This document shows, one piece after another, positions 17,362 through 25,151 of a DNA stretch of 56,054 nt. The notes beneath the pieces were generated by a model. The model saw only the letters and a list, made by a program, of their open reading frames with translations, was not told the DNA's origin and searched no databases. Made by a program: the position numbers and the translations under genes. The stretch spans positions 1 through 56,054 of the forward strand of contig DGVM01000031.1 in assembly GCA_002395925.1 (NCBI GenBank). The letters run 5' to 3'. Source of the stretch: Bacteroidales bacterium UBA4284. Its GTDB lineage: Bacteria > Bacteroidota > Bacteroidia > Bacteroidales > UBA932. Position 1 is the stretch's first letter, and every line of letters starts with the position of its first letter.

Positions 17362-18726
17362 ATGAAGAAGTCTGTATTTTTCGCACTTGCGGCCCTGTCC
17401 CTTGCCGCCTGCACCAAAGATGCCGCCACTGCAGTTTCCCAGCTCACCCGCCCCACGCATACCGTAACGATTTCCGCCGGTATCGACCAAGGGTCCAAGA
17501 CAGCTTACGATGAGCAGGGCAAGTTCTCCTGGAGTGCCGGAGACGTTATCGGAGTAGTATATCTCGATCCGGAGGAAAATATCGTCACCATTCCCTTCTC
17601 CACCACAGACAGCGGCCCCGTGGCCGATTTTACCGGAGAAGTTCCCGACGGGTATGGCCTGCCCAAAATGGCCACCTATCCTTTCAACACTCCGACAGAT
17701 GGTTATGCTTGCAACGACTTTGCATGGAACGAGAAGAACTTCCGCCTGTGGGGCTCCATCAAGCCTGACATGCAGGATCCCCTTTCCATGATGCCCCTGA
17801 CCGGAGTCATGGACGATGACGGATTCTTCATTTTCCGCTCCGCTGCGGGCGCGGTGAAGTTTACCGTGGTCAACATGCCCATGGAAACCTATTTCACCTA
17901 TCTTGAGACTCCTGCCGAATCGGGTGCTTACCTCAACGGATGGTTCGCCCTCGACGAGAGCGGTGTGATAAAGATGGAAAATGCCTCCGAAGGTTACCTC
18001 GAGAGATACAACTGGAATGTTCCCACCGAGGCCAACAAGACCATGGATGTTTATTTCTTCCTGCCCGTGGGCACCCTTCCGGCCGGCACCAAGTTCGAAA
18101 TCTGCGACAACAGCTGGGGCGCCATCCACAGTTTCGTGTTCCAGAAAGATGTGGAGGTCGTACGCAATGCCGTCACCGAGATTGCGCCTATAACCATTGA
18201 ATCAATAGTTTACGAGAAAGGAGCTGAAATCCCTCTTAAGGAGAACATGATTTACGCCTCCGACGTATGCTCTCACGACGGACAGGGAGTTATCGGGCTT
18301 ATCGACAACGACCCGGCCACATATTGGCACTCCAACTGGTACTACGCAGTCCAGGCCAACGATCCCCTGTATGGAGTATGGTTCGACTTTACCATCGCCC
18401 TTCCCATAGATTCCTTCCAGTTCAAGTATCAGGTAAGAGACTCCAACGCCAACTCCAAGCCTACCAAAATCGTATATGGGGTAAGCGAAGACGGAGTCAC
18501 CTGGAAACAGGCCGGCGAGGTCGCCAACGATCAGATGAGTGCGGCAGCGGCCGGCGAGTGGGTCGAACTGCCTGCCGTAAGCCTCGATGGCAGCTATCGT
18601 TTCATACGTCTTGGCATTGCCGATTCCAACGATACCGGCAATGGTTCGCTCACCGGAAACCTTAGTTTCGAAGGCGGCAAGAAATGTGTCAACATGGCAG
18701 AACTCAAGCTGTTCCTGCCTGAGTAA
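17362..18726 (+). CDS. Fimbrillin-like + F5/8 type C domain lipoprotein
   Basis: 454 residues. The signal MKKSVFFALAALSLAAC sets the start at 17362; an upstream in-frame TTG at 17353 lies inside the previous gene. Residues about 30-285 resemble a fimbrillin/Mfa-like domain (SKTAYDEQGKFSWSAGDVIGV; VYFFLPVGTLPAG). The C-terminal 150 residues form an F5/8 type C domain (TYWHSNWYYAVQANDPLYG; RFIRLGIADSND), probably carbohydrate binding. It is the last gene of the operon, followed by an imperfect hairpin with a T-run. Likely an exposed or fibre-associated surface adhesin; this role is inferred. Confidence 0.85.
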   Translation: MKKSVFFALAALSLAACTKDAATAVSQLTRPTHTVTISAGIDQGSKTAYDEQGKFSWSAGDVIGVVYLDPEENIVTIPFSTTDSGPVADFTGEVPDGYGLPKMATYPFNTPTDGYACNDFAWNEKNFRLWGSIKPDMQDPLSMMPLTGVMDDDGFFIFRSAAGAVKFTVVNMPMETYFTYLETPAESGAYLNGWFALDESGVIKMENASEGYLERYNWNVPTEANKTMDVYFFLPVGTLPAGTKFEICDNSWGAIHSFVFQKDVEVVRNAVTEIAPITIESIVYEKGAEIPLKENMIYASDVCSHDGQGVIGLIDNDPATYWHSNWYYAVQANDPLYGVWFDFTIALPIDSFQFKYQVRDSNANSKPTKIVYGVSEDGVTWKQAGEVANDQMSAAAAGEWVELPAVSLDGSYRFIRLGIADSNDTGNGSLTGNLSFEGGKKCVNMAELKLFLPE

Positions 18727-18744
18727 CAGACACTCGCTTCAATA

Positions 18745-18780
18745 AAAACGGCGGCGCTTTTCAGGCACCACCGTTTTTTT
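18745..18780 (+). terminator. Terminator hairpin at the end of the SusC operon
   Basis: AACGGCGGCGC pairs with GGCACCACCGTT with two C-A mismatches, followed by seven T. It sits 20 nt after the last stop. The ABC ATPase gene arriving from the other strand ends at 18779, inside the T-run. Confidence 0.65.
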
Positions 18781-19852
18781 ATATGAGTATCTTCACTCGG
18801 AAGCCTCGTGTCGTAGGCTCTTCTACTATGCCCTTCGCCTTGGCCCGGATACCGTCGAGCTGAGGGCCTTGCGGGAGCGGCGAGCGGTCGAGGCCTTCCA
18901 CCATGAAGTCGAGGGCGGTTTCGCCTGAGAGCTCCGCATGAGTAAGCCTCAAGGTCAGCGGACGGTACTGCCGCATGTGTTCAAACAGCATCTCCTCCAC
19001 TATCTCGTATGCAAGAGCGGCTTTGGAAGAAAGGTTGTATTTGAGGCAGAACTGGCTGAAGCCCGTGCGCACCTGCAGGAAATCGAAGGTGTCGGAATCG
19101 ATTTCGTACACCAGTTTCTGGATGCGGTTCACAAAAGCCTTCGTCGCACTGTGGACCGGATGCTCGAATATCTGTTCCGGAGAGCCGTCTTCGTAGATTA
19201 TCCCTTCGTACATGAAGAAAATCCTGGTGCTTACGTCGCGTGCGAAGCGCATTTCGTGGGTTACGATGAGCATGGTCAGGCCTTCTTTTGCCAGCTGGCG
19301 TATTACGCTGAGCACCTCCCCTACCATCGTGGGGTCGAGGGCGGAGGTGGGCTCATCGAACAGAACGACCTCGGGATGCATTGCCAGCGAGCGCGCAATC
19401 GCGACCCTCTGTTTCTGGCCGCCCGACAATGAGGAAGGATAAACACCGGCCTTCTGCGCCATACCGACTTTCTTGAGAAGCTCCATGGCCTCCTCTTTTG
19501 CCTGGGCCTCGGGCATTTCCAGGAGCTTCATCGGCGCATACATTATATTTTCCAGCACCGTCATGTGCTCGAAAAGGTTGAAGCTCTGGAATACCATGCC
19601 CATCTTGCGGCGCATCTTGTCGAGGGGGTAGCCCTTTTCCATGATGTTTTCGCCGTCGAACCAGATCTCGCCGCCGGTGGGCGGTTCGAGCATGTTGAGA
19701 GCCCGCAGCAGCGTGCTCTTGCCGGTTCCGGAAGGGCCTATTATGCTTATGACCTCTCCTTTCTGTATTTCGCAATTGACATCCTTCAGGACGGTTATGG
19801 CGCTACCGTCCGGATTGTTGAACGTTTTGCTTAAATGCTTTATGCTTATCAT
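18779..19852 (-). CDS. Polar amino-acid-type ABC transporter ATPase with extra C-terminal domain
   Basis: Energises the adjacent fused binding protein-permease. The first 245 residues are a GlnQ/HisP-type ATPase: Walker A GPSGTGKST, Q-loop FQSFNLFEH, signature LSGGQKQRVAIARSLAM, Walker B VVLFDEPTSALDP, H-loop THE. Family members normally end near residue 245, but this one is 357 long. The extra 110 residues (from about 248) include NLSSKAALAYEIVEEMLFEHM and resemble the N-terminal half of an anti-sigma/histidine-kinase-like ATPase fold; this is a weak inference from pattern. Starts 1 nt after the permease stop. Confidence 0.88.
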   Translation of the reverse strand: MISIKHLSKTFNNPDGSAITVLKDVNCEIQKGEVISIIGPSGTGKSTLLRALNMLEPPTGGEIWFDGENIMEKGYPLDKMRRKMGMVFQSFNLFEHMTVLENIMYAPMKLLEMPEAQAKEEAMELLKKVGMAQKAGVYPSSLSGGQKQRVAIARSLAMHPEVVLFDEPTSALDPTMVGEVLSVIRQLAKEGLTMLIVTHEMRFARDVSTRIFFMYEGIIYEDGSPEQIFEHPVHSATKAFVNRIQKLVYEIDSDTFDFLQVRTGFSQFCLKYNLSSKAALAYEIVEEMLFEHMRQYRPLTLRLTHAELSGETALDFMVEGLDRSPLPQGPQLDGIRAKAKGIVEEPTTRGFRVKILI

Positions 19853-19853
19853 G

Positions 19854-21290
19854 TTACTTTGTTTTTAGGAGAAGTGACAAAAGGCTTCGTATCAACCAGG
19901 CGAGCACAAAATAAAGAATCGTCACCACCAGCAGCGGGACGAAGGCGTCAAAGGTACGGCTGCGGATGATGTCGCTCGCCTTCGTAAGGTCCTGAATGGC
20001 TATGTAACCTACGATGGAGGTACTCTTGAGCAGCGACACACACTCTCCAGTGTACAGGGGCAGTCCCTTTTTGAGAGCCTGTGGGAACACTATGCCGGTA
20101 AAGGTCTTGAACGGGGTGAAGCCGAGGCTCAGTCCTGCTTCCGTCTGCCCCTTGGGAACGGTGGAAATGGCCGTGCTGAAAATGCTTCCAGAAGTGGACG
20201 CGAAGCAGAATGCGAAGGTTGCTACCGCTACCGCGGAAGCGCTTACTCCGGAGCCGGCAAAAATCACATAGAACATTATCAGCAGCAGTACGAGAGTAGG
20301 GGTACCCTGGATAAATGCCTGATAAACACTTATTATCGAGCGAAGCCACTTGCGGCGGCTGCGTTTTGCCGCACATACGCCTATTCCAAGCAGGGTCCCT
20401 ATGAGTATGGAAAAGAGGGTTATCTTCACCGTTTCCCAAAGACCTTTGGTAATCAGTTGCCAACGGCTTTCCGTAATCAGGTTCATTTTGAAGCGTTCCC
20501 CAAGGCCGGGGCGGGTGCTATTGCTCTTGTCGAGGACGAAGAATGCCGGATGACATCTATAATACGGCATTGTGAAATCCACCGATTTCTTGCGCTCTTC
20601 GGTAATGAAAAGGCATCCAGAGACCATGTCTGCCTCTCCGGACTGAAGAGCCAGTATGGCGGAACCGAGGTCCTGGGTGAGCATTTCGAAAGGACGCCCC
20701 ATGGATGCGGCAAAGCGGCGCAGAATCTCGGCATCCATACCCATCCACTGCCCGCCTTCGCCCACGAAGCATACAGGCTCCAGGTTCACTGCCGTGACGC
20801 AGCGCAGAGGAGCGGCCCCGGGAGCCACGGGCTCTATCTCGGGAAGCTCCGGAGTACCTTCAATCCAGTGGGATATATAATCCTGTACCGGAGCGGTCTG
20901 CAGGAATTCGTTGAAGCGGTTGGCCAATTCGATGTTACCCTTCTTTACGGCAAATGCGGCATCGAAACAGTCAGTGCCGCGCAAGGCCTTTTTGACGTTC
21001 AGCCGCTTCATGGCTTCGTTCGTGAGCATGACTTCGTCCGACACGAACACGTCGGCAAGCCCCTGCCTCATAGCCTGAAGGGCATCGGACTCCGACTTTG
21101 CCGCAAACATATTGACCTCTTCGATTGCCGAATACTTGTGCTCATAATAGCTACCGCTCGTGCAGGAAACAGTAAGGCCGTTGAGGTCGTCCTCGGAATT
21201 GAGCTGCAAGGTTTCATCAGTGCCCCCCGAGCATCCGAACATGCAAAACAGCGATACCGCGAGGCATAAAGATTTAAAAAGATCCTTCAT
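19854..21290 (-). CDS. Fused substrate-binding protein and permease of a polar amino-acid ABC importer
   Basis: 478 residues. The lipoprotein-like N-terminus MKDLFKSLCLAVSLFCMFGC sets the start at 21290 rather than an upstream in-frame ATG at 21353. Residues about 25-270 contain periplasmic binding protein type 2 sequence in two stretches, the second with EPVCFVGEGGQWMGMDAEILRRFA and DFTMPYY. Residues about 275-478 are a HisMQ/GlnP-type permease with the EAA-like loop EAGLSLGFTPFKTFTGIVFPQAL. Binding protein and channel in one chain remove the need for a separate soluble binding protein. The solute is probably a polar amino acid, by family only. Confidence 0.88.
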   Translation of the reverse strand: MKDLFKSLCLAVSLFCMFGCSGGTDETLQLNSEDDLNGLTVSCTSGSYYEHKYSAIEEVNMFAAKSESDALQAMRQGLADVFVSDEVMLTNEAMKRLNVKKALRGTDCFDAAFAVKKGNIELANRFNEFLQTAPVQDYISHWIEGTPELPEIEPVAPGAAPLRCVTAVNLEPVCFVGEGGQWMGMDAEILRRFAASMGRPFEMLTQDLGSAILALQSGEADMVSGCLFITEERKKSVDFTMPYYRCHPAFFVLDKSNSTRPGLGERFKMNLITESRWQLITKGLWETVKITLFSILIGTLLGIGVCAAKRSRRKWLRSIISVYQAFIQGTPTLVLLLIMFYVIFAGSGVSASAVAVATFAFCFASTSGSIFSTAISTVPKGQTEAGLSLGFTPFKTFTGIVFPQALKKGLPLYTGECVSLLKSTSIVGYIAIQDLTKASDIIRSRTFDAFVPLLVVTILYFVLAWLIRSLLSLLLKTK

Positions 21291-21317
21291 TCGAAATGAT
21301 TCTACTGATAGAAAGTT

Positions 21318-21325
21318 CAAATATA
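21318..21325 (-). promoter_or_regulatory. -7 box for the ABC importer operon
   Basis: TATATTTG on the minus strand, 27 nt before the ATG at 21290. It matches TAnnTTTG exactly; no good -33 element was found. Confidence 0.45.
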
Positions 21326-21478
21326 CGCAAAAATATTTGTTTTGTTTTTGCATCTACCGCTATCTGCTCTATTTCGCCCTTGTCCTCCCCACTCCACAAG
21401 CTGCCCTCAGCCGGGATCGATAATACGCCGTTTTGATCCCGTTCGCTTTCTACTTCACCCGCTTATGAGGTGATTCAT

Positions 21479-21624
21479 GGTAATATGGACAAAACAGCTG
21501 AGAGCAACCAACCGGGCAAGGTGCTATTATTCTCGGGGGATCTTGCCCGGTAATATGGCTCAGAAGGTCATGTATGGCATGTTGGCGGGCAAGGTGTCGG
21601 CCATATTTCTACACCTTGCCCGGT
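21479..21624. repeat. Degenerate tandem repeat (two units of about 72 nt), each with an inverted repeat
   Basis: Unit 1 and unit 2 share GGTAATATGG (21479 and 21549), GGGCAAGGTG (21514 and 21587) and CTTGCCCGGT (21542 and 21615), in the same order with spacings of 70-73 nt. Within unit 1, ACCGGGCAAG (21511-21520) is an inverted repeat of CTTGCCCGGT (21542-21551). Within unit 2, CGGGCAAGGTGT (21586-21597) pairs perfectly with ACACCTTGCCCG (21611-21622) around a 13-nt loop. No coding potential is convincing here. It may be a REP-like element, a structured RNA, or the remnant of a small mobile element. The rest of the 492-nt gap (21291-21782) holds only the ABC promoter and a terminator. Confidence 0.6.
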
Positions 21625-21728
21625 TTCGAGACTGCCGAGGCTACAAACGGCAATATATCAGGTCATTAGATATGATTTTACCAACTGATAGTATCCTATA
21701 GACCTTACCATCATACATCCATTTACAA

Positions 21729-21760
21729 CAAAAAAACAGCCGGCTCAATTGACCGGCTGT
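21729..21760 (-). terminator. Terminator of the 21783-24146 operon
   Basis: On the minus strand ACAGCCGG and CCGGCTGT form an 8-bp stem with a 9-nt loop, followed by seven T. It lies 22 nt after the lipoprotein stop. Confidence 0.75.
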
Positions 21761-21782
21761 AGTAGAAACTGTTATTAAGTGA

Positions 21783-23981
21783 TTAATTTTCCCAAAGCTG
21801 AAGTTCAGAAAGAGCTACGAATTTGCCAGTAGTAGCATCTTGAGTTAAATCTCCAGCTGCACTCTCTGTGAATCCGAGTCGCAGATAACGATATGAAGAA
21901 CCTGCTGCAACCGAAATCTGATACCACTTGCCAGCTGCAGAGTTCAGCGTAGTCTCTCCTATAATTTCAGTCCATGAAGAATTGTCATTGCTTCCACCAA
22001 TAATATACTTAGTGGGGAGTTGGTTGGAAGAATTACGGGTCTTAATGTTAAACGTAAAGTTCTCAACGCTCTTTCCTTCTCCCAAATCTATCTGAATATA
22101 AATACCATATGTAGTATCCAGGGAAGGAGTATCGACATAGTCCGAGTGCCAGTGGCTGTCGTCCTTGTCAATCAGGGCGTCAGCACCAAGATTGTCTCCA
22201 GAGTAGTTGTTATTTGCGCCCGTTGATGACACAGAAATCTTTCCGGTGAGGTCGACCTTACCTTTAGTCTTATTGGCGACATATCGTCCGAGCAAAGCAT
22301 CTGCGTAGCTATCTGCTGAAACAGAATCCCAGAAGTTTCCGACTTTGGCTCCCCAAACTACAAGGTCATGATTTGTACTAGAATAGCCGTTACTGTTGAA
22401 GTGAATACGAAGAGCCCTTCCAATTTCGCTTATATAGTGATTATGGCCACCGCCATCTACATAGAACGGAGTGGAAATGGAAGTTGTGAAGGTTGTTTCG
22501 GATGCATTGTATACAGCGTACAAAGGAGACCCAGAGGTGAAACCGGTCCAGTCAGAAAGCAGGTACGTATGAGTATTCAGTGACGGATCATAATAATAAC
22601 CACAGAACTCCGTCAGCATAATATTTCCGGAGGTCGGATCATTACTGACCTCGAGAGTCATCGTATTGTCGCCTGTAATTTCAAAGTCATAGTTAGACGT
22701 CCAATCTCCTACATTAGTGAGCACACGCATATACTGGGAGGCTACAGCACTTGCATCCGCATCTGTTATTACGAAAACAGATGTTGCAGAGCTAAGTTTG
22801 GCCTCTGTTCCCCTATATGACTGAGCAACTAGATACATGGCACCAGATGCTGTAACGTTAGTCATAGGAATTGACTTGGTCTCTCCGTCAGCAAAGGTTA
22901 CGACAGAAGCATCGTTGTTGTCAATCAGAGTAAGACCTGCCGCTTCGCTTGCAGCGAGAACAACTTTTACGGAAGTGGCGTCCTTCGCAATGTCAACTGT
23001 CGCTTCGATTGCGGAGGAGGTTCCACCTGGAGTCACAGTTGCTGAGAAATCTTCCGCCGGGAGAGCTATTGCCTTCGTGATTTCGCTGATTGTATTGCGC
23101 TCGATAGTTACTGCGGAAGGGGCCTTGACAGTCCTCAAAACATTGTTGCCGGCGTCGAGAAGACGAATCTCAAAGGCACTTGCAAGTTCACCAACCGGAA
23201 CCGGGAAATAGAAAGGAAGCTCTGTCTCGCTGCTTCTGTCTATATACTGTGATTCAAGTACATACTCAGATGCTGTAGATGATGTAGTCATAGCAATATA
23301 CGCATCTGATCCGGAACTTGTCATAGTGTACGTGCCGTTGAGTTTCTGCCCATTAGAATATAACTGGACCTTGGCAAGACGATCGTCAATATCAGTGACT
23401 GTGACCTTGAGGATGCCTGTAGCTGTGTGGAAAGCGAAGTTGTCGTCAGCATCTTTGTAGCCTATCATGGGAACGAATTGCAAGGGGTTGGAAACTGATG
23501 ACTTAAAGAGGCTTGAAACTATTAGGCCGCTCGCCTTGACTTCCGCAGAGCCGGAGTTAACGGCAGAGACGGAACCTACGTTCCATGTTTTAAGCCTGTC
23601 CGGGCAATAGGAGTTGCCGGGGAAAGGATAAAACGCATATTCACCAAGTCCCCATGTCTCATTGCTTAGGGAACCGGAAGAAACAAACTTTGCGATGCTG
23701 CCTCCTTCTTCAGTTTCATTGTAGAACAGCCAACGATCGCGGGTCGTTCCATCCGTCTTTTTAATAAGTTGCATGGAGAGGCACTCACTGCCAGTCCAAC
23801 TGAAAGTAGTCTCGTTTTCGTAAGATGTCTTAGTAATATCGCCGTCAGAGACATATGCCATGATAGTGATACCGTCATTTGTTGCAGGAATCTTATCAGA
23901 TTCTGCGGGGCCGTTCTCCTTATTGCAGGATACAAAAGCAACGGCAAAAAGGCTCAAAGAAAATAAAACAATCTTTTTCAT
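21783..23981 (-). CDS. Fimbrillin-like + F5/8 type C lipoprotein (AT-richer gene)
   Basis: 732 residues with signal MKKIVLFSLSLFAVAFVSC; the start at 23981 begins at MKK. Residues about 30-310 resemble a fimbrillin/Mfa-like domain (TKTSYENETTFSWTG; LPFYFPVPVGEL). A beta module of about 90 residues follows, then a 130-residue unclassified module with SNDPTSGNIMLTEFCGYY and LRIHFNSNGYS that is also present in the 26275-28002 protein. The last 150 residues form an F5/8 type C domain (SHWHSDYVD; RYLRLGFTES). Base composition is visibly AT-richer than in its neighbours. Preceded after 18 nt by peptide P2. Probably a surface adhesin or fibre component. Confidence 0.8.
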   Translation of the reverse strand: MKKIVLFSLSLFAVAFVSCNKENGPAESDKIPATNDGITIMAYVSDGDITKTSYENETTFSWTGSECLSMQLIKKTDGTTRDRWLFYNETEEGGSIAKFVSSGSLSNETWGLGEYAFYPFPGNSYCPDRLKTWNVGSVSAVNSGSAEVKASGLIVSSLFKSSVSNPLQFVPMIGYKDADDNFAFHTATGILKVTVTDIDDRLAKVQLYSNGQKLNGTYTMTSSGSDAYIAMTTSSTASEYVLESQYIDRSSETELPFYFPVPVGELASAFEIRLLDAGNNVLRTVKAPSAVTIERNTISEITKAIALPAEDFSATVTPGGTSSAIEATVDIAKDATSVKVVLAASEAAGLTLIDNNDASVVTFADGETKSIPMTNVTASGAMYLVAQSYRGTEAKLSSATSVFVITDADASAVASQYMRVLTNVGDWTSNYDFEITGDNTMTLEVSNDPTSGNIMLTEFCGYYYDPSLNTHTYLLSDWTGFTSGSPLYAVYNASETTFTTSISTPFYVDGGGHNHYISEIGRALRIHFNSNGYSSTNHDLVVWGAKVGNFWDSVSADSYADALLGRYVANKTKGKVDLTGKISVSSTGANNNYSGDNLGADALIDKDDSHWHSDYVDTPSLDTTYGIYIQIDLGEGKSVENFTFNIKTRNSSNQLPTKYIIGGSNDNSSWTEIIGETTLNSAAGKWYQISVAAGSSYRYLRLGFTESAAGDLTQDATTGKFVALSELQLWEN

Positions 23982-23999
23982 TTCTGTCATTTATTACCG

Positions 24000-24146
24000 T
24001 TATTCTTCATCCCAGTCCCAATTGTAAGTATTCTTAGAGGAATTGATGTTCTCACCGGTGGAACCGCCCAGAGAGGCATCAAGGATACGGCTGTTTAACA
24101 GCACATCGATCATTCTTGTTTGAGGAGAAAAATAATCCTTCTTCAT
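24000..24146 (-). CDS. Small peptide P2 of the K-x-Y-x-x-P family
   Basis: 48 residues: starts MKKDYFSPQTR, central IDVLLNS, tail GGSTGENINSS then NWDWDEE. No signal peptide or transmembrane segment. It lies 18 nt upstream of the lipoprotein gene at 23981 and is probably the first gene of that two-gene operon. The GSTGEN tail segment also ends the Big2 lipoprotein at 17359. Function unknown. The in-frame start, the clean stop, the family resemblance and the constant position support a real gene despite its size. Confidence 0.7.
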   Translation of the reverse strand: MKKDYFSPQTRMIDVLLNSRILDASLGGSTGENINSSKNTYNWDWDEE

Positions 24147-24326
24147 ATAATTGGTTTTAGTGTATTATACCATATTATTAAACATGCAAATTTACAATAA
24201 TTCCCCGAAAATCAAAGGAGTAGAAAGAAAAACATTGCCGTTGCTCTAACTACGCCCATGGTTCAACCCTTAAACGCACACTATAGACGGGCGATTTGCT
24301 TTGCAGCAGAGTGGCTCATTCCCGCT

Positions 24327-24360
24327 GTGACTTTTTGTCACAAAGAATGTCAAAATGACC
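24327..24360 (+). promoter_or_regulatory. Pair of TGAC/GTCA inverted repeats upstream of hsp20
   Basis: GTGAC-N5-GTCAC (24327-24341) is followed 6 nt later by TGTCA-N3-TGACC (24348-24360). Both are built from the same TGAC half-site, just upstream of a -24/-12-like element. They could bind a sigma-54 activator or a heat-shock repressor. The first is also a short hairpin around five T. Confidence 0.45.
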
Positions 24361-24372
24361 CGTAAATGCCAT

Positions 24373-24387
24373 TGGCACCGGGTTTGA
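24373..24387 (+). promoter_or_regulatory. Sigma-54-like -24/-12 element for hsp20
   Basis: TGGCAC-N5-TTGA, close to the RpoN consensus TGGCAC-N5-TTGC; the final C of the -12 GC is an A. Predicted transcription start near 24398, giving a leader of about 78 nt. Confidence 0.45.
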
Positions 24388-24475
24388 AATGCTATTAATC
24401 GGTTCCGATAAGGAATCCCGGGAAAGAGGCCTTGCAGCACAGCCCCGAACCGGAACGCTTAAAACAATTAAAACT

Positions 24476-24904
24476 ATGTTACCTGTTAGAAGAAACAATA
24501 GCTGGCTGCCGGAAATCTTCAATGACTTCTTCGACAACAGTTGGATGGAGCGCCCCACTTACACAGCTCCCGCTATTAATGTAATCGAAAACGAAAAAGA
24601 ATATGATGTCGAGCTGGCCGCTCCCGGTCTCAACAAGGAGGACTTCAAGATTCATATTGACGAAGAAAACAACCTCCACATAGAGATGGAGAAGAAGAAC
24701 GAGAACAAGGAAGGCGGACGCCACGGCCGCTACCTGCGCCGCGAATTCTCTTACGAAAAGTTCCAGCAGACTCTCCTGCTTCCCGATGACGTAAATGCAG
24801 AGAAGATTGAAGCCGCAATGGAGAACGGCGTCCTCAACATCCGTATTCCCAAAAAGGTAAAGGTCGAAAAACCTGTGACCATCAAGCAGATCGACGTGAA
24901 ATAA
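24476..24904 (+). CDS. Hsp20/alpha-crystallin small heat shock protein
   Basis: ATP-independent cytoplasmic chaperone that holds unfolding proteins. 142 residues, typical length. The N-terminal arm MLPVRRNNSWLPEIFNDFFD is followed by an alpha-crystallin domain (about 35-125) with VELAAPGLNKEDFKI, REFSYEKFQQTLLLPDDV and the ENGVLNIRIPK motif. The C-terminal KVEKPVTIKQIDVK follows. The start at 24476 is chosen over in-frame 24389, which would place the promoter inside the gene. Monocistronic, with its own promoter-like element and terminator. Confidence 0.95.
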   Translation: MLPVRRNNSWLPEIFNDFFDNSWMERPTYTAPAINVIENEKEYDVELAAPGLNKEDFKIHIDEENNLHIEMEKKNENKEGGRHGRYLRREFSYEKFQQTLLLPDDVNAEKIEAAMENGVLNIRIPKKVKVEKPVTIKQIDVK

Positions 24905-24927
24905 TACGAACAGACGTCATCATAATT

Positions 24928-24966
24928 AATAATGGAGACTGCTGTTAGCAGCCTCCATTATTGTTT
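24928..24966 (+). terminator. Terminator after hsp20
   Basis: Stem AATAATGGAG / CTCCATTATT extended by CTGC/GCAG after one mismatch, followed by GTTTT. It begins 23 nt after the hsp20 stop and ends just before the convergent small gene at 24983. Confidence 0.7.
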
Positions 24967-24982
24967 TATGAATGCACCAAGT

Positions 24983-25150
24983 CTAGCGTTCTTTCAGCCT
25001 GTCGGCCTTTCTGAGCGCCTCCTTGATAATCCATTGCAGCTGACCATTGATGCTGCGGAATTCGTCCGAAGCCCAACGTTCCAATGCTTCCATCGTGGCC
25101 GGATCGACCCGGAGGACGAAACTCTTTACAGATTCTTTTTCCTTGGACAT
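24983..25150 (-). CDS. Arc-type ribbon-helix-helix DNA-binding protein
   Basis: 55 residues: MSKEKESVKSFVLRVDPATM, then an ERWASDEF helix, NGQLQWIIKEALRKADR. The beta strand SFVLRVD and the G-x-L-Q-W-I-I-K-EAL helix match the Arc/MetJ fold, which binds DNA as a dimer of dimers. It starts 1 nt after the stop of the SPFH gene, so the two are co-transcribed and probably translationally coupled. I recall this SPFH + Arc pair from other Bacteroidales. It probably regulates its own operon; that is inference. Confidence 0.75.
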   Translation of the reverse strand: MSKEKESVKSFVLRVDPATMEALERWASDEFRSINGQLQWIIKEALRKADRLKER

Positions 25151-25151
25151 G

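Larger units (their letters stand above)
24147..24475. promoter_or_regulatory. Divergent intergenic region between peptide P2 and hsp20
   Basis: 329 nt without a gene. The left third is AT-rich and should hold the promoter of the P2 operon; on the minus strand an AAATTTGC motif and TATAATAC occur 17 bp apart, only a weak match. The right part contains two inverted repeats and a sigma-54-like element serving hsp20, listed separately. Nothing else was recognised. Confidence 0.4.

Noticed and set aside
21477..21701. 74-codon plus-strand frame over the hairpin repeats
   Set aside because: It runs through both repeat units without respecting them and has no recognisable protein features; the repeats explain the sequence better.
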